Below are positions 45,178 through 56,099 of a DNA stretch of 64,000 nt, in pieces (position 1 is the first letter of the stretch; the number at the start of each line of letters is the position of its first letter). The stretch comes from Clitoria ternatea (lineage: Eukaryota > Streptophyta > Magnoliopsida > Fabales > Fabaceae). The position numbers were made by a program, and so were the translations under genes. The stretch spans positions 111,802,501-111,866,500 of the forward strand of contig CM075669.1 in the NCBI GenBank assembly GCA_037962975.1, in the 5' to 3' direction. The notes below the pieces were generated by a model. That model made no database searches, had not been told where the DNA came from, and was given only the letters and a program-made list of their open reading frames with translations.

Positions 45178-45574
45178 ACATAGTTACAAAATATTTATAT
45201 AATAATAATAACACACTCAATATTTTGTAGCTTTGTTAAAAGCTACTACATAAAACACACAACACTCAAATAAAGCTTGTTGAAGCTTACTCTCACCTTT
45301 TCTTTCTTTGTTTTTTTACTCTCATTACATTCTACTAAAAACAACCAATACTACTCCTACTTATAAGCAATATATTGCCACCTTTAATTGCTTCACCATT
45401 AAGCAAATTGAGCCAATATGAACTTCAATTTTTATACAAATTGAGTACTAAATTGTTTAGTCAAGTTTTACAACTAAAACCAACTTCAACTTTAGTGTCA
45501 CCTTTGGCATTTTCAAAATAATATTATCTATCAAAATACAACTCATCCATAGAAAATGAGTTGTAATTATTAAT
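45178..45574 (-). repeat. 5' LTR of the copia element, inner part
   Basis: Co-linear with 41745-42140 (shared ATAACACACTCAATATTTTG, CAACCAATACTACTCCTA, ATACAACTCATCCATAGAAA). It is interrupted at 45574 by the Reina-like gypsy element and resumes at 50901. Confidence 0.85.
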
Positions 45575-45855
45575 TGATAGGCTTTATTCAATAATTTCTT
45601 AGCTACTAGAGAATTTTAAGAAATTTGCTATTGTAAGAAATGTAACAAAACAGAAACTAGGTAAGTTAAGGAAATTCATTCATCCTCATACGTCAGGATA
45701 ATGTCCCATATATAAGGACTACATAGTCTTAAGTGTTGCCCTAAAAAAATTGGGCCTAAATTATAATTGCCTAAATGAAATCCTTGAGCCAATTGGGCCT
45801 TTTTCTTATTCTCTTGGGCCTGCTAGTGGTCTTTGAGGGTGATTCTACTGTATCA

Positions 45856-48800
45856 TTGCTCCATTGTTGAAGATGGGCCTTGTCCTCATGGCCTAAAGAT
45901 TCAGAAAAGAAAGGAATTAGAGAATTTATCGAGGGAGGCAGAGATATTAGATCTAACGGGTCAGAGTGATGCATGGGAAGTTGCATGATAGGCTAGATGA
46001 CACTCAGTGAACTGATTGAAGTGTGCGTCAAGGAGTTTGGTGAAATGAGCAGTGGGATAGGCATTGCTCAATCCTCGTGGGTATCTAATGATTGGGAGGT
46101 TTATAGAGAGTTAACGTCTTTGGAAAAAGAGATTGAAGAGTTAAGTGGAATTGGGCCATGGGAAGAGTCTAGAACAGATATGTGAGGGGACAATTCACTC
46201 AAAATATCATGTGGGAGAGAGATGAGAGCGCCAAAGGGTGAGTTTCCTTGAAAAGCTCTCAAAACTAAGACATGGAAGACCAAATACGGCTTGCAATAAG
46301 GCGGAAGTGTAAGCTCGTACGCCACCTTTCCTATGCGTCTTTTAATCGGGAAAGGCCCAAAGAAGCAACGAGCAAGTTTTAGAAAAGAATGTCAAACTAA
46401 AGAACCTTGTCGATAAGGTCAAAGATGAAGCTACATGTAGCCCCCAGTGTTGAAGAAGATGTCCTGTCGGTGATGATTAGCTTGGGCGATCATATGTTGT
46501 CGGGTATGTTGCAAGCAGTCATGCACGGTGCGAAGGACCACACGCGTTCAAGAAGGGTGGCAGATAAGGGGCGAATGGTAAGACGTGTTGTACCAAAATT
46601 TTGCTAGGTGTAAGAAGCAAAACTAAGTCTTGGGGTGTTTGCCACAAAAACAACGCAGGTAAGCTCCTAGTGTTCAATTTGGAACCTTCATTTAGCCATC
46701 CGCTTCTGGATGGTAGGTGGTACTGTATTTTAACGTCGTGCCCTGTAATTTCAACAACTGTTTCCAAAAGTTGTTTAGGATGAGGGGATCCCTGTCAAAA
46801 AAGATGGTAGTGGGAATTACGTGTAGCTTGCAGATGTCCATAGAAAAATGATGGGCTAGGTCCGCAACGGTGAAGTGGGTTGGCAAAGCTAAGAAATGGG
46901 CGAAGTTGGAGAATCGATCACAAATAACCCAGATAATAGTGTGACCCATGGAGTTAGGGAGATGCTGATGAAATCCATGCTAAGGTCCTTCCAGATTTTA
47001 GTAGGAAAACGTAATGACTGCAACAATCCCTTTTTTTATGTTTCATATTTGGAGGTTTGACAAATAGAGCATTTTCTAATAAATTGTTTGACATCTTTTT
47101 GCATGTATAACTAAGAAAAAAATATAGCTAAGTGGGCCAATGTAAGCTTGGGACCCAAGTGACCTACGGTAGGCGTGGCATGGAAATCATGGAGGAGCTT
47201 TTGTCTGAGATCATAACAATCAAGTATGAAGATTCATCCTTTTATGAGTAGTAGGCCTTGTCTGAATTGAAAATCCATAACACTGTCTTGAAACTTCTGG
47301 ACTAAAAACTTTCTATCTAGATCCTAGGAGTAATAATGTTGAAGGGTGGAGATAAGAGAGGAAACCACAGAGGAAATGAACAATAAGAGAGAAGAGTCCT
47401 CAGGGAACTATTTGGAAAGGGTATCTGCCACACGATTTGCTACACTAGTTTGGTAGAAAATTTTGAAACTGTAAGCCTGTAACTTTGTAGCCCATTTCTG
47501 TTATTTTGTGCTTTGAAATTTCTGGGAAAGTAGATGTTTAAGGCTTTATTGATCAGTAAAAATGTAAAAATGGTTACCAATGAGGTACTGACGTTATTTT
47601 TTGATTGCTTGTCATAACATACATTTCCCGAGCATATTGGTGGACATGCAGGGCCTAGTTTTTTTATTGAAGAAGGCAAGTGGGTGGCCTCCTTGGGTGA
47701 GGACAGCTACAATTTCCATAACAGAGGCATCAGTTTCAAGCACAAACAATTTGGAGAAGTCTAAAAAAGCTAGGATAGGTCATGATGTAATTTTACTTTT
47801 TAAATTTGTAAAGGCCTCTATGGTTGCGGGACTCCATATAAATTTTGATTGACGAAGTAGATCGATGAGAGGCGCGGCGAGTGTGGCGTAGTGATGTACA
47901 AAATGTCGATTGAACCGGGTGAAGTTAAGGAAACCCCTTAAAGCTGAGAGAACGCAGTTGTGGCCATTCAATGATATCTTGAATTTTTTCTGGGTTGAGG
48001 GTCACTTCCTCAGGAGAAATGATATGCTCAAATAACTAACCTTAGGAGTAGGAAAAGAACATTTTGAGAACTTAGTAAAAAATTGGTGAGTCGTAAGTAA
48101 TTGTAAAATTGAATTTAAATGTTGAATGTGGTCATTAAGAGTAGAACTGTAAATAAGTATATCATCAAAGAAAACTAAAACAAACTAATGTAGAAAAGGT
48201 CTCAAGAGGTCAGTCATGGTAGCTTGAAAAGTTAATCAGGGGGAATTAGCTAGCCCAAAATGCATGACTAGGAATTCATAATGGCCATCCCAAGTTCTAA
48301 AAGCGGTTTTGTGGGTGTCTGAGGGGTGAACATGGATCTGGTGGTAGCCTTAGTGAAGGTCTATTTTAGAAAAAAATGGTAGCGAAACCCAATTCATCCA
48401 GTAGTTTATCAATTGTAGGAATAAGAAATGCATCCTTGATGGTGATAGCATTTAAGGCCCTATAGCCCATATAGAAGCGCCAGGAGCCATTTTTTTTACT
48501 AGAAAGATAGGAAGAAAAAGGACCTTTGCTAAAAATGATGACACCTTGCTAGACCATCTCTTGAATAAGATGGGTCATAGTTGTTTTCTTAAAGTGGGGG
48601 TATCAATAAGGTTTGACGTTTATTGGGGGTTGTATTCAGTAGTAGGGGATGTGGTGATCGTAGGATCTAGGTGGCAAAAGGTCTCCTTGGTTTGGTGAAA
48701 ATGTGGGAGTGTAGGAGAATAAGCTGAGAGATAGGGGGAGGTAGTGAAACTAAGGAAGGATGAGAGGGTTCAAGTTGCTCAAGAGCTGGGGTAGGGTCAG

Positions 48801-49170
48801 GTGTAGAATTAAACATCAACAAATGGTAAGAAATGATGGAATCAGTGTGAAGCAAGTAATAAAATTGGGTGTAGGTGGAGGGTAGTAAAGAGGTACTAGT
48901 CTGAAAGTGTAATAAGGTGTAATTGATGGGTAAATGAAATACTAGGCATTGAAAAATCTACAGTAATAGGACCCAATATGTGTAGCCACTCAATTCCCAA
49001 AATAACATCAGCTTTTTCAATGGGTAATAGGTAAAAGGAAATGGAAAAGTCATGACTTTGAATTGAAATGTGGACTTGGGGACATAGGCCAAAACAAACT
49101 ATGTGAGTACTGTTACCTACCATTACAAGAAAAGTAGGAACATATTGGGTCATTAGTTTAAGAAGGGAAG
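45856..49170 (-). pseudogene. pol of the Reina-like element, decayed
   Basis: Right to left. Protease (HISIQSHDFSISFYLLPIEK, DVILGIEWLHILGP at about 48970-49060). Reverse transcriptase with FFDDILIYSSTLNDHIQHL (about 48110-48175) in place of the YVDD context. RNase H start (GFLNFTRFNRHFVHHYATLA at 47880-47940; SPATIEAFTNLK). Integrase core (FSNFAHFLALPTHFT, TTIFFDRDPLILNNFWKQL, TTYHPEADG at 46700-46900). Integrase C-terminal barrel (AYELTLPPYCKPYLVFHVLV at about 46260-46320). Tail RPKRIRKRPNWLKDF ending near 45771. Stops and shifts throughout. Confidence 0.8.
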
Positions 49171-49254
49171 CAATATTAGGTTACAAAATGTTATGGGAAC
49201 TGCCTGAGTTAATAAGAACATAGACAGGAAACCCAGAAACATAACCTTGGAATT

Positions 49255-50595
49255 TTAAGGTTTGAGGGGATGGTTGGCCTGTGAGTGCTTGGGGGGATAG
49301 TTAAAAATTAATAACTTTTGAGTGAGAAGTGTGATTAGGTACAGGTGAAGAATTAGGGTCCATGCTAGGGTTGAGAGGTTTAAATGTTGGGGAGTCCTCA
49401 TCGGACAACAGCAAGAGGAAACGAATTGAGGTACACTTATGGCCAAGGATAAACTTTTCATCACAGTTATAGCAGAGACCCAAAGCTTTTCATTCTTACA
49501 TCTAAGCAGGGCTTAGGCGTTTGATAGGGAGAGGATTTAGGGTGGAAGGGTTAAGGGTTTTATGAGGTATGCTGGTGGAAAGCGGTAGAGGATGTATTTG
49601 ACGTATAAAACGAGGTCTAGCCTCTTTGACTGTAGACTCAACCAGTTTAGCCAATCCAATAGCCTGCGTGATATTAGTTGGCTAGAGTATAGCCAATTCA
49701 CACCTAATATCAACTTGTAACCTAGAGATAAAACCATTAAGCAGCACTTCTGGAGAAAGACCTACAACCTAATTAGATAGTTTTTCAAAATGAGCCTGAT
49801 AATTAGTGACAGACCCCTACTGATAGAGTTTAAGGAGCTTATCTTGATGGTTCTCATATGTAGAAGGGCTAAAACATAGTTCTAGGGCTCTAACAAAGGT
49901 TGGCCAATCCGTAAGTTGCTAATTATGGTACATCCATTTGAACCAACTGAGAGCATCACCACACATGTAAAAGGCAACCATAGGCAAACGTAGGTCAGGA
50001 GGCAGTTGGTAAAAGATAAATGATTGATCAACTTAAAATAACCAATCTAAGGGTCAGAACCATTAAAAGGGTCCAAATCTAGTTTAGGAGGGCGTAAGGG
50101 TTCAGAATGAGGGGTCGTATTTAAGATGGTAAAAGGAGGGCAAAGGAAACTAGAACAGGAAAAAGTTGAACTGGTTGGTTGGGTGGAATAAGCAGGGCCA
50201 GGGATATTAGGATTGAAGGTGGTGGAACGACTAAGAAGGGGGTTAGGAATAAGGTTGATATAGGAAGTGGAAGCAGTGGTGGATAATGGAACAGAGTATG
50301 GAATAACAATAGGGCTATTGGTAGAAGCACTAAAACCTATAGTCATAGTTGGAGAGGTGGTGGTAGGGGAGTGAGGCTGGGACCCTAGTTGAAGTGATGC
50401 CATCTGCTCTAATAAACCACCCATGAAGGTAGTCATAACATCATGCCTAGAGTCTATAGTGGCCTGAAGCATGTGATGTCTAGTGTTTTGAAGAAGCCGA
50501 TGATCTTTAAGTTGGTTTTGTAAGGAACCTAACTTTTTAGAGATGGATTGGAGGACCTCTTCTAGGTCCTTGGAGGTGGAAGGTTTAGGAGGCAT
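49255..50595 (-). pseudogene. gag of the Reina-like element
   Basis: ATG at 50595 opens a 182-codon frame (MPPKPSTSKDLEEVLQSISK, a Ser/Thr/Pro-rich middle, ending RPPKLDLDPFNGSDP). This is the usual start of gag in this group, with the capsid entry at its end. The capsid body (50046-49540) is broken by stops. The nucleocapsid knuckle MGLCYNCDEKFILGHKC is at about 49440-49483. The primer site should lie at 50596-50619 next to the right LTR; the sequence there (TTATTTGGTTCTTTCATTGA on the minus strand) does not match a standard tRNA end that I can name. Confidence 0.75.
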
Positions 50596-50900
50596 AAGGT
50601 CAATGAAAGAACCAAATAACGATAGGCTCTATTTAATAATTTCTTAGCTACTAGAGAATTTTAGGTAATCTACTACTGTAATAAATGTAACAAAATAGAA
50701 ACTAGGTAAATTAAGGGAATTCATTCATCCTCATACACCAAGGTAATGTTCTATATATAGGGACTACATAGTCTTAACTATTGCCCTAAAGAAATTAGGC
50801 CTAAACTATAATTGCCTAAATGTAATCCTTGAGCCAATTGGGCTTTTTTGTCATTCTCTTGGGCCTGTTAGTGGTCTCTAAGGGTGATTCTATTATATCA

Positions 50901-50964
50901 TTGACTCTTCTAGCAAATTGGCAAATTTTAGCAAGTTCATGTAGGTCAAGTATCATTTCTAACA
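50901..50964 (-). repeat. 5' LTR of the copia element, outer part
   Basis: TTGACTCTTCTAGCAAATTG through TATCATTTCTAACA matches 42140-42205. It completes the LTR begun at 45178-45574; together they give about 461 bases, the length of the other LTR. Confidence 0.85.
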
Positions 50965-51720
50965 TACTGCCATAGCAAATAGTTCTTGTCAGTAAGCTTC
51001 TCTAAAATTGCATGTAAGAAACACGATTGAATTTGATGAGGAAGACAAAGTCTCAATCATAAAACCAAACAAAAGACATTGGTTAAGTGGTCGAGCATTG
51101 TCACCATCAGGAGAAGGTAGAGGATTCAAGGAGTCGGTGGTCATCTTAGATCACAACCGGAGCTTGTGATACCATCTTTAACTTATAGAGAGAATGAGGG
51201 AAAAAAAGGGAAGAACTACAAATTAAATCTACTATTAATTGTAAAGGTATGTGATACTAGTATGACTCATCATCTTGATTACATGAGGGAGAAGCTTGGT
51301 AATAACTAAAATTGGGTACATTAGATCAAGACTAACATAGTTGTACTCTTATAATATAGTCTCTTATGGAGAGATACCAAGAGAACTTGCAAGGTTTGTG
51401 GTTGTGATCTCGTCTAACAAGAATGAATCTTTTAGTTATTGTCATGTTTATTTTTTTCCCATTTTATAATAATTAATGTTTGTTTTTCTTTTTTGTTATA
51501 CATTTAAATGCGGTTTAGTGATGGGTTTCACTAAAAGGTTTAGGCTTGATTTTTTTTCTATTGGTTATGATAATATATAGGTTTTGCAACTTTTTTATAA
51601 TCATTTGACAATGCATACCAATAGAGCTTGGTGCTTTAAGAAAATTGAGTGCTATTTTCCTAAATTCATCATTGATTCGAATTTAAATATAATTAATAGT
51701 ATATATAGAAAATGATGTAA
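50965..51720 (-). mobile_element. 5' fragment of another copia element
   Basis: At 51163-51180 the minus strand reads ATGGTATCACAAGCTCC, close to the initiator-methionine tRNA primer site (TGGTATCAGAGC). An ATG 17 bases later opens about 50 codons (MTTDSLNPLPSPDGDN...). Sequence right of 51190 would be its LTR. Low detail, no pol. 51440-51720 holds nothing I recognise. Confidence 0.4.
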
Positions 51721-52148
51721 TAATTAACTATTCACATAGAGAGTATTATTAGAAAACCCTAGAGAGTTCCCCTAGGGATTAGGTTTATTATTTCTCAATA
51801 TGTGTCACTTAGCCTACATCATACATACATAAATTACATTTATACCTAGGTTACATCATGGGCCTGGCCCGTTAAGCTATGGCTAGGGCATTTAACTTCC
51901 TGCCAACGTGGAGGGAAATGAGGGGAATCACAGGGACCCACTCGCGATTCCCTAGGGGAACAGGAGCCCCCTAGCCATGAGTCTTGGTTGTGAAGCTGAG
52001 TGAGATGGCTATATATGAGTTGGAACCCCCTTTTCTAGCGAGATTCCTCTAGTTCTCGATCGAAGGATTGTTGCTAACTCCGGGTGAGGAAAGATTCGAT
52101 CCCGAGTGAAGGCCTTGAGTGAGGAAAGTTCTGAGTGAGTGAACCGAG

Positions 52149-52330
52149 GGGAGCTAGTCTCTGAGAAGTGTGGATGAGTTAAGAGAAGCTGGTCTCTGAA
52201 AAGTATGGATGAGTTAAGAGAAGCTGGTCTCTGAGAAGTGTGGATGAGTTGAGAGAAACTAGTCTCCGAGAGGCGCAGATGAGCTGAGAGAAACTGGTCT
52301 CCAAGGGGCACGAATGAGCCAAGAGAAACT
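52149..52330. repeat. five tandem ~35-bp units
   Basis: Units start at about 52149, 52185, 52221, 52256 and 52291, each a variant of GAAGCTGGTCTCTGAGAAGT plus GTGGATGAGTTAAGA. The open minus frame across them (52009-52311) is a by-product of the repeat. Confidence 0.85.
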
Positions 52331-52861
52331 TTTTAAATCATTTGTGCGTTTCTATCACGTGGTGAAGAGTTGTCAACTGCCATTTTATTCTTGGGAGAAT
52401 GAGAACATGTGCCTATCATGATTACGCTATTTTTATATCCCTATGCTATTAACACGTCAGTAAAAGCGTGTTGTTTCGCTCAAGGCTGTCAGAATTGTCC
52501 CATCTGTTGATCAAAGGGCTCCTTGCTCCCTACCCGTTAGATTTGAATCCACGTCGCCTCATTTGAAAAGGTTGCCCCAAAACATCACATCTCTCTATTT
52601 TTAAACCTTTTCGTATTCTGACCGTTGGATCTGGGATGAAGAAGGGTTGGCTCTTTTGCTTATAAATTGGCCTTCTCCTTTCATTTCTTATTTTTTTGTC
52701 CTTCGTCTTACTGTGTCTGTACCTATCCTCGCCTTCTTAGAGCTTTCGCTTGCTGGATTTTATTGCTTCCAAGTTCCATTTCTTCTCCTCTTCGTAGTAC
52801 TCCCTGTCTTTCCTATCAGGTTAGTGTCTTTTTCTTTGACTTCTTTTAGCCTGAGAGTTAT

Positions 52862-55141
52862 AATGGCGTTATCTGAGAGGGGGGAGGGGGTTCTTACGAT
52901 TCGGTAAAGGATAAGGTGTTGGCCATCTCCTCTTCCCTCCAGAGTGAGGAATCTGTGGCCCAGTTGTGGGAAGGGGGAACATTCAACCATTCTTCCCTTA
53001 CTCGTAATGTAGAGTGTGTTTGTTGTTCTGCTTCTGACAAGGTCTACCACGAGCGTGTAGACCTGGGTGAGTTAGACTTCATGTTCGTGTATGAGACTTT
53101 CTTTTCTAGGTTCCATCTGTCCTTCCCTTTTTCTAATTATGAGGTTGAAGTACTGAGTGCCCTGAATATCACTCTGACCCAACTGCACCTGAATGGGTGG
53201 GCGTTTGTGAAGGTGTTTGAAGTAATATGTGAGCATTTTGGCCGACCTCTTTCCGTTCCTCTATTTTTTTTACTTTTTTAACGCTAAGATTCCTAAAGTG
53301 GGAGTATCTGTGGGTTAGGTTTCTCTGAATAGCGTTGCCTGTCGAAACCGGATTAGGGCCTTCGACCAGTCCTATAAGAATTTTAAAATAGGGTTTTTCA
53401 AAATCTGAATTGGGTTGGATCCTCCTGGGGAGGACTTTTTGCACTATCCTGACACTCGGCCTCGATTCCCACTGTATTGGACTCGTAATCCAGTTCAATT
53501 CCACGTGTCTTGGGATGACCTATACCTGTCTGAGAGGGTGGATATCAAGTTTTTCCTTGAGGACATGAAGGACACCTACTTTAGTTCTCAGGCTCTGATA
53601 GCTTTATCTCCTCACCCCAGCACCCTTGATGCGTGGATCAGTGAGTGTAGTTTTACGTATATGTTGCTATTTTTATTTATGCCTGCTTCCTGACCCGAGC
53701 TTTCTATTGATTGTTTGTGCAACTGATATGGCTCCTCACAAATTATCAATCAAGGACCTGAGGAAACGATACCCTGGAACTGACCCACGGATTATAGGCA
53801 AGAAGAAGACAGGTGCCAAGAAAGGATCCTCAAGCCAACAAGTGACCGTTGCCACTCCTATCAATGTGGTTCCCACTTCTTCTTGACTAGAAAAAGAAAT
53901 AGGTCAACTTTCGAAGAAGGATCGCTAGGGTGAGTCTCCAACTAGGGATGTTGCATGTAGGGCCACAGGGCTGGAAAATCTAGGGGCTGATCATCTAGAG
54001 TCCCTAGTCCATGCTGTGGAGCTAAGGGGCACGGCCTCAATACTTTGATAGTGTCAGATAGCCCTAAGCGGGAGTCAGCGTCACTGAACACTCGAGACCG
54101 AGTCAACCAGGGTGGTGCTAAGGTGACATCCCCTGGGGAACTGTGTACTGAGAAAGTGGCGAGCACTTTGCCCAACAAGATGGAGCTGGAGGACCGGTGG
54201 CGGGAGAGCTTTGCCAATAGGGAACTGTGTGGTACAAGCAATCCTGCTCACTCGCTATAGGATGTGCATTTTCCTGTACCCACCTTTGTCAATCGGACGG
54301 TGGTCTTCAATGAGGATGAGAAAAAGTTCGAAGGGAAGAGCATGACAACTATATGTCAGGTCATGGAGATATTTAACCTTCAGGTGACTTCTATGACTCG
54401 GTTCTTGGAGAAGGGCTTCACTGAGCAGGAAAAGGAATTGGTGGCGCTGAGGAAGGAGAAGGCGACTCTGTATTTTGAAAAGGATTCCCTATAGGATGCT
54501 AACAAGTTCACCTCTCTACAACTTGGGGATGCCCTGAAAGCTGTTGGGGATTAGCTGACACTCTGAAGTTCATTAAAGGCGAGTTGGCGGAGGCTTAATC
54601 GGGGCAGAAACTAGAGGATTCAAAGTTGGTCATTGCGGAGGACCAATGTGCCAATTTGGGTCGGTGCTTAGGAGCCGCAGAAGAGGCCTACGCCTTTGGT
54701 GTGTATGGCCAGGAAAGAGGCTGAGGAGAAGCTAAAGGGGGCTGAAAGTGAGCTTGTGAAATGCAAGGTAGAGGAGGTGGCCCATATACGTTCTCTAGAG
54801 GAACAGTTATCCGTCAAGTACGTCGCAGCTTTTGACCTTTGCCAGCAATAATTTCTAGTGTTGAACCCTTCAGTGGAACTCAACCTAAAGGGGATTGGGC
54901 CATTCCGAATCGTAGTGAGCAGCGAGATCGTTGATCTTTCCGATTCTAAGGACGAGGAGAAGGCGACTGCTGAGGACATTCTGGGGGCCAAAGTAGGTGT
55001 ATAGTCGACTGTGGTTCCTGGGTCGGCACTGGCTAATCCGGAGGGCGGGACACACCCAGGCAGGGCTGAGAGTAAGAAGCATCAAGGCAGGGTTGAGGGC
55101 AAGGTACCTCATAGCGAGTCCCCAGGCCTCGATGCTGGCAT
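52862..55141 (+). pseudogene. Tat extra ORF (antisense to pol), putative gypsy-type transposon domain
   Basis: The plus strand reads in pieces. MALSERGEGVLTI (52862). YHERVDLGELDFMFVYETFF, FSNYEVEVLSALNI and LTQLHLNGWAFVKVFEVICE (53040-53240). After a one-base shift PKVGVSV, RAFDQSYKNFKIGFFKI and WTRNPVQFHVSWDDLYL (53285-53530). A GT donor-like site after LDAWIS and a possible second exon MAPHKLSIKDLRKRYPGTDP (53727). Then a Glu/Lys-rich coiled-coil stretch (54300-54480 EKGFTEQEKELVALRKEK). The first part matches the plant domain called putative gypsy type transposon (Transposase_28). Its function is unknown; it is found as an additional ORF of Tat elements. Several stops and shifts, so a relic. 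Confidence 0.65.
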
Positions 55142-55284
55142 TTGATAACTTTGCTTTTGAGAATTTAATGTAATGTCCTACTTTTTATGAACAGAATTGT
55201 GAATTGCATATTTTGACTTGCTATGACTTTCTTGCTATAATTTTCGTATACTTTATTCCCCGAATTTCGTGTGCATAAGCGTGA

Positions 55285-56015
55285 GTGTATTGCCAGGAGG
55301 ATCGATCGCTCACTCGGACTTTTGAGTACTTAAACGATTTTGAAGTTTTTCAACGTATTGACGAGAGGATCGATCCCTCGCTCGGACTTTTGAGTACTTA
55401 AATGATTTTTAAGTTTCACAACGTGTTGCTGAGAGGATCGATCCCTCACTCAGACTTTTGAGTACTTAAACGATTTTTAAGTTTCACAATGTATTGCTGA
55501 GAGGATTGATTCCTCACTTGGGCTTTTGAGTACTTAAACAATTTTTAAGTTTCACAACGTATTACCGAGAGGATCGTTTCCCTACTCTGGCTTTTAAGTA
55601 CTTAAATGATTTTTAAGTTTCACAACGTATTGCCAAGAGGATCGATCCTTTGCTTATACTTTTGAGTACTTAAACGATTTTTAAGTTTCATAACATATTA
55701 CCGAGAGGATCGATTCTTTGCTCAGACTTTTGAATACTTAAATGATTTTTAAGTTTCACAACGTATTGCTGAGAGGATCGATTCCTTACTCTGGCTTTTG
55801 AGTACTTAAACGATTTTTAAGTTTCATAATGTACTCCCGAGAGGATCGATTCCTCGCTCGGGCTTGTGAGTACTTAAATGATTTTAAAGTTTCACAACAT
55901 ATTGCCGAGAGGATCGATTCCTCACTTGGGCTTTTGAGTACTTAAACGATTTTTAAGTTTCATAACGTATTGCCGAGAGGATCAATCCTTCGCTCGGGCT
56001 TTTGAGTGCATTGAT
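55285..56015. repeat. eleven tandem ~68-bp units
   Basis: Each unit has ATTGCCGAGAGGATCGATTC, a CTCGCTCGGGCTTTTGAGTA variant, and CTTAAACGATTTTTAAGTTT. Starts run from about 55289 to 55969 at 68-bp steps. It lies between the antisense ORF and the end of pol, the hypervariable region where Tat/Ogre elements often carry arrays that can seed satellite DNA. Confidence 0.9.
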
Positions 56016-56099
56016 TTTCTCTGTTGAATACTTTGAAACTTTTTATTGGAGAAATGAGGGCCTTATTAAAACCTTCCGAGAGAAAAACCCTATAGGAAA

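Larger units (their letters stand above)
45575..50900 (-). mobile_element. Reina-like Ty3/gypsy element nested in the copia LTR
   Basis: The LTRs are 281 bp each (45575-45855 and 50620-50900). On the minus strand they start TGATA(C/T)A(A/G)TAGAATCACCC and end GCCTATCA (right copy GCCTATCG). Gag and pol run right to left on the minus strand between them. Short LTRs, 5.3-kb size and the gag/protease type suggest the Reina group of chromoviruses. Flanks TTAAT and TTGAC differ at two positions, both possible transitions from one duplication. It landed in the 5' LTR of the copia element and is therefore younger than it. Confidence 0.85.

Noticed and set aside
52009..52311. 100-codon minus frame with Ser-rich repeats
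   Set aside because: Produced by the 35-bp tandem array in Tat 3' DNA.
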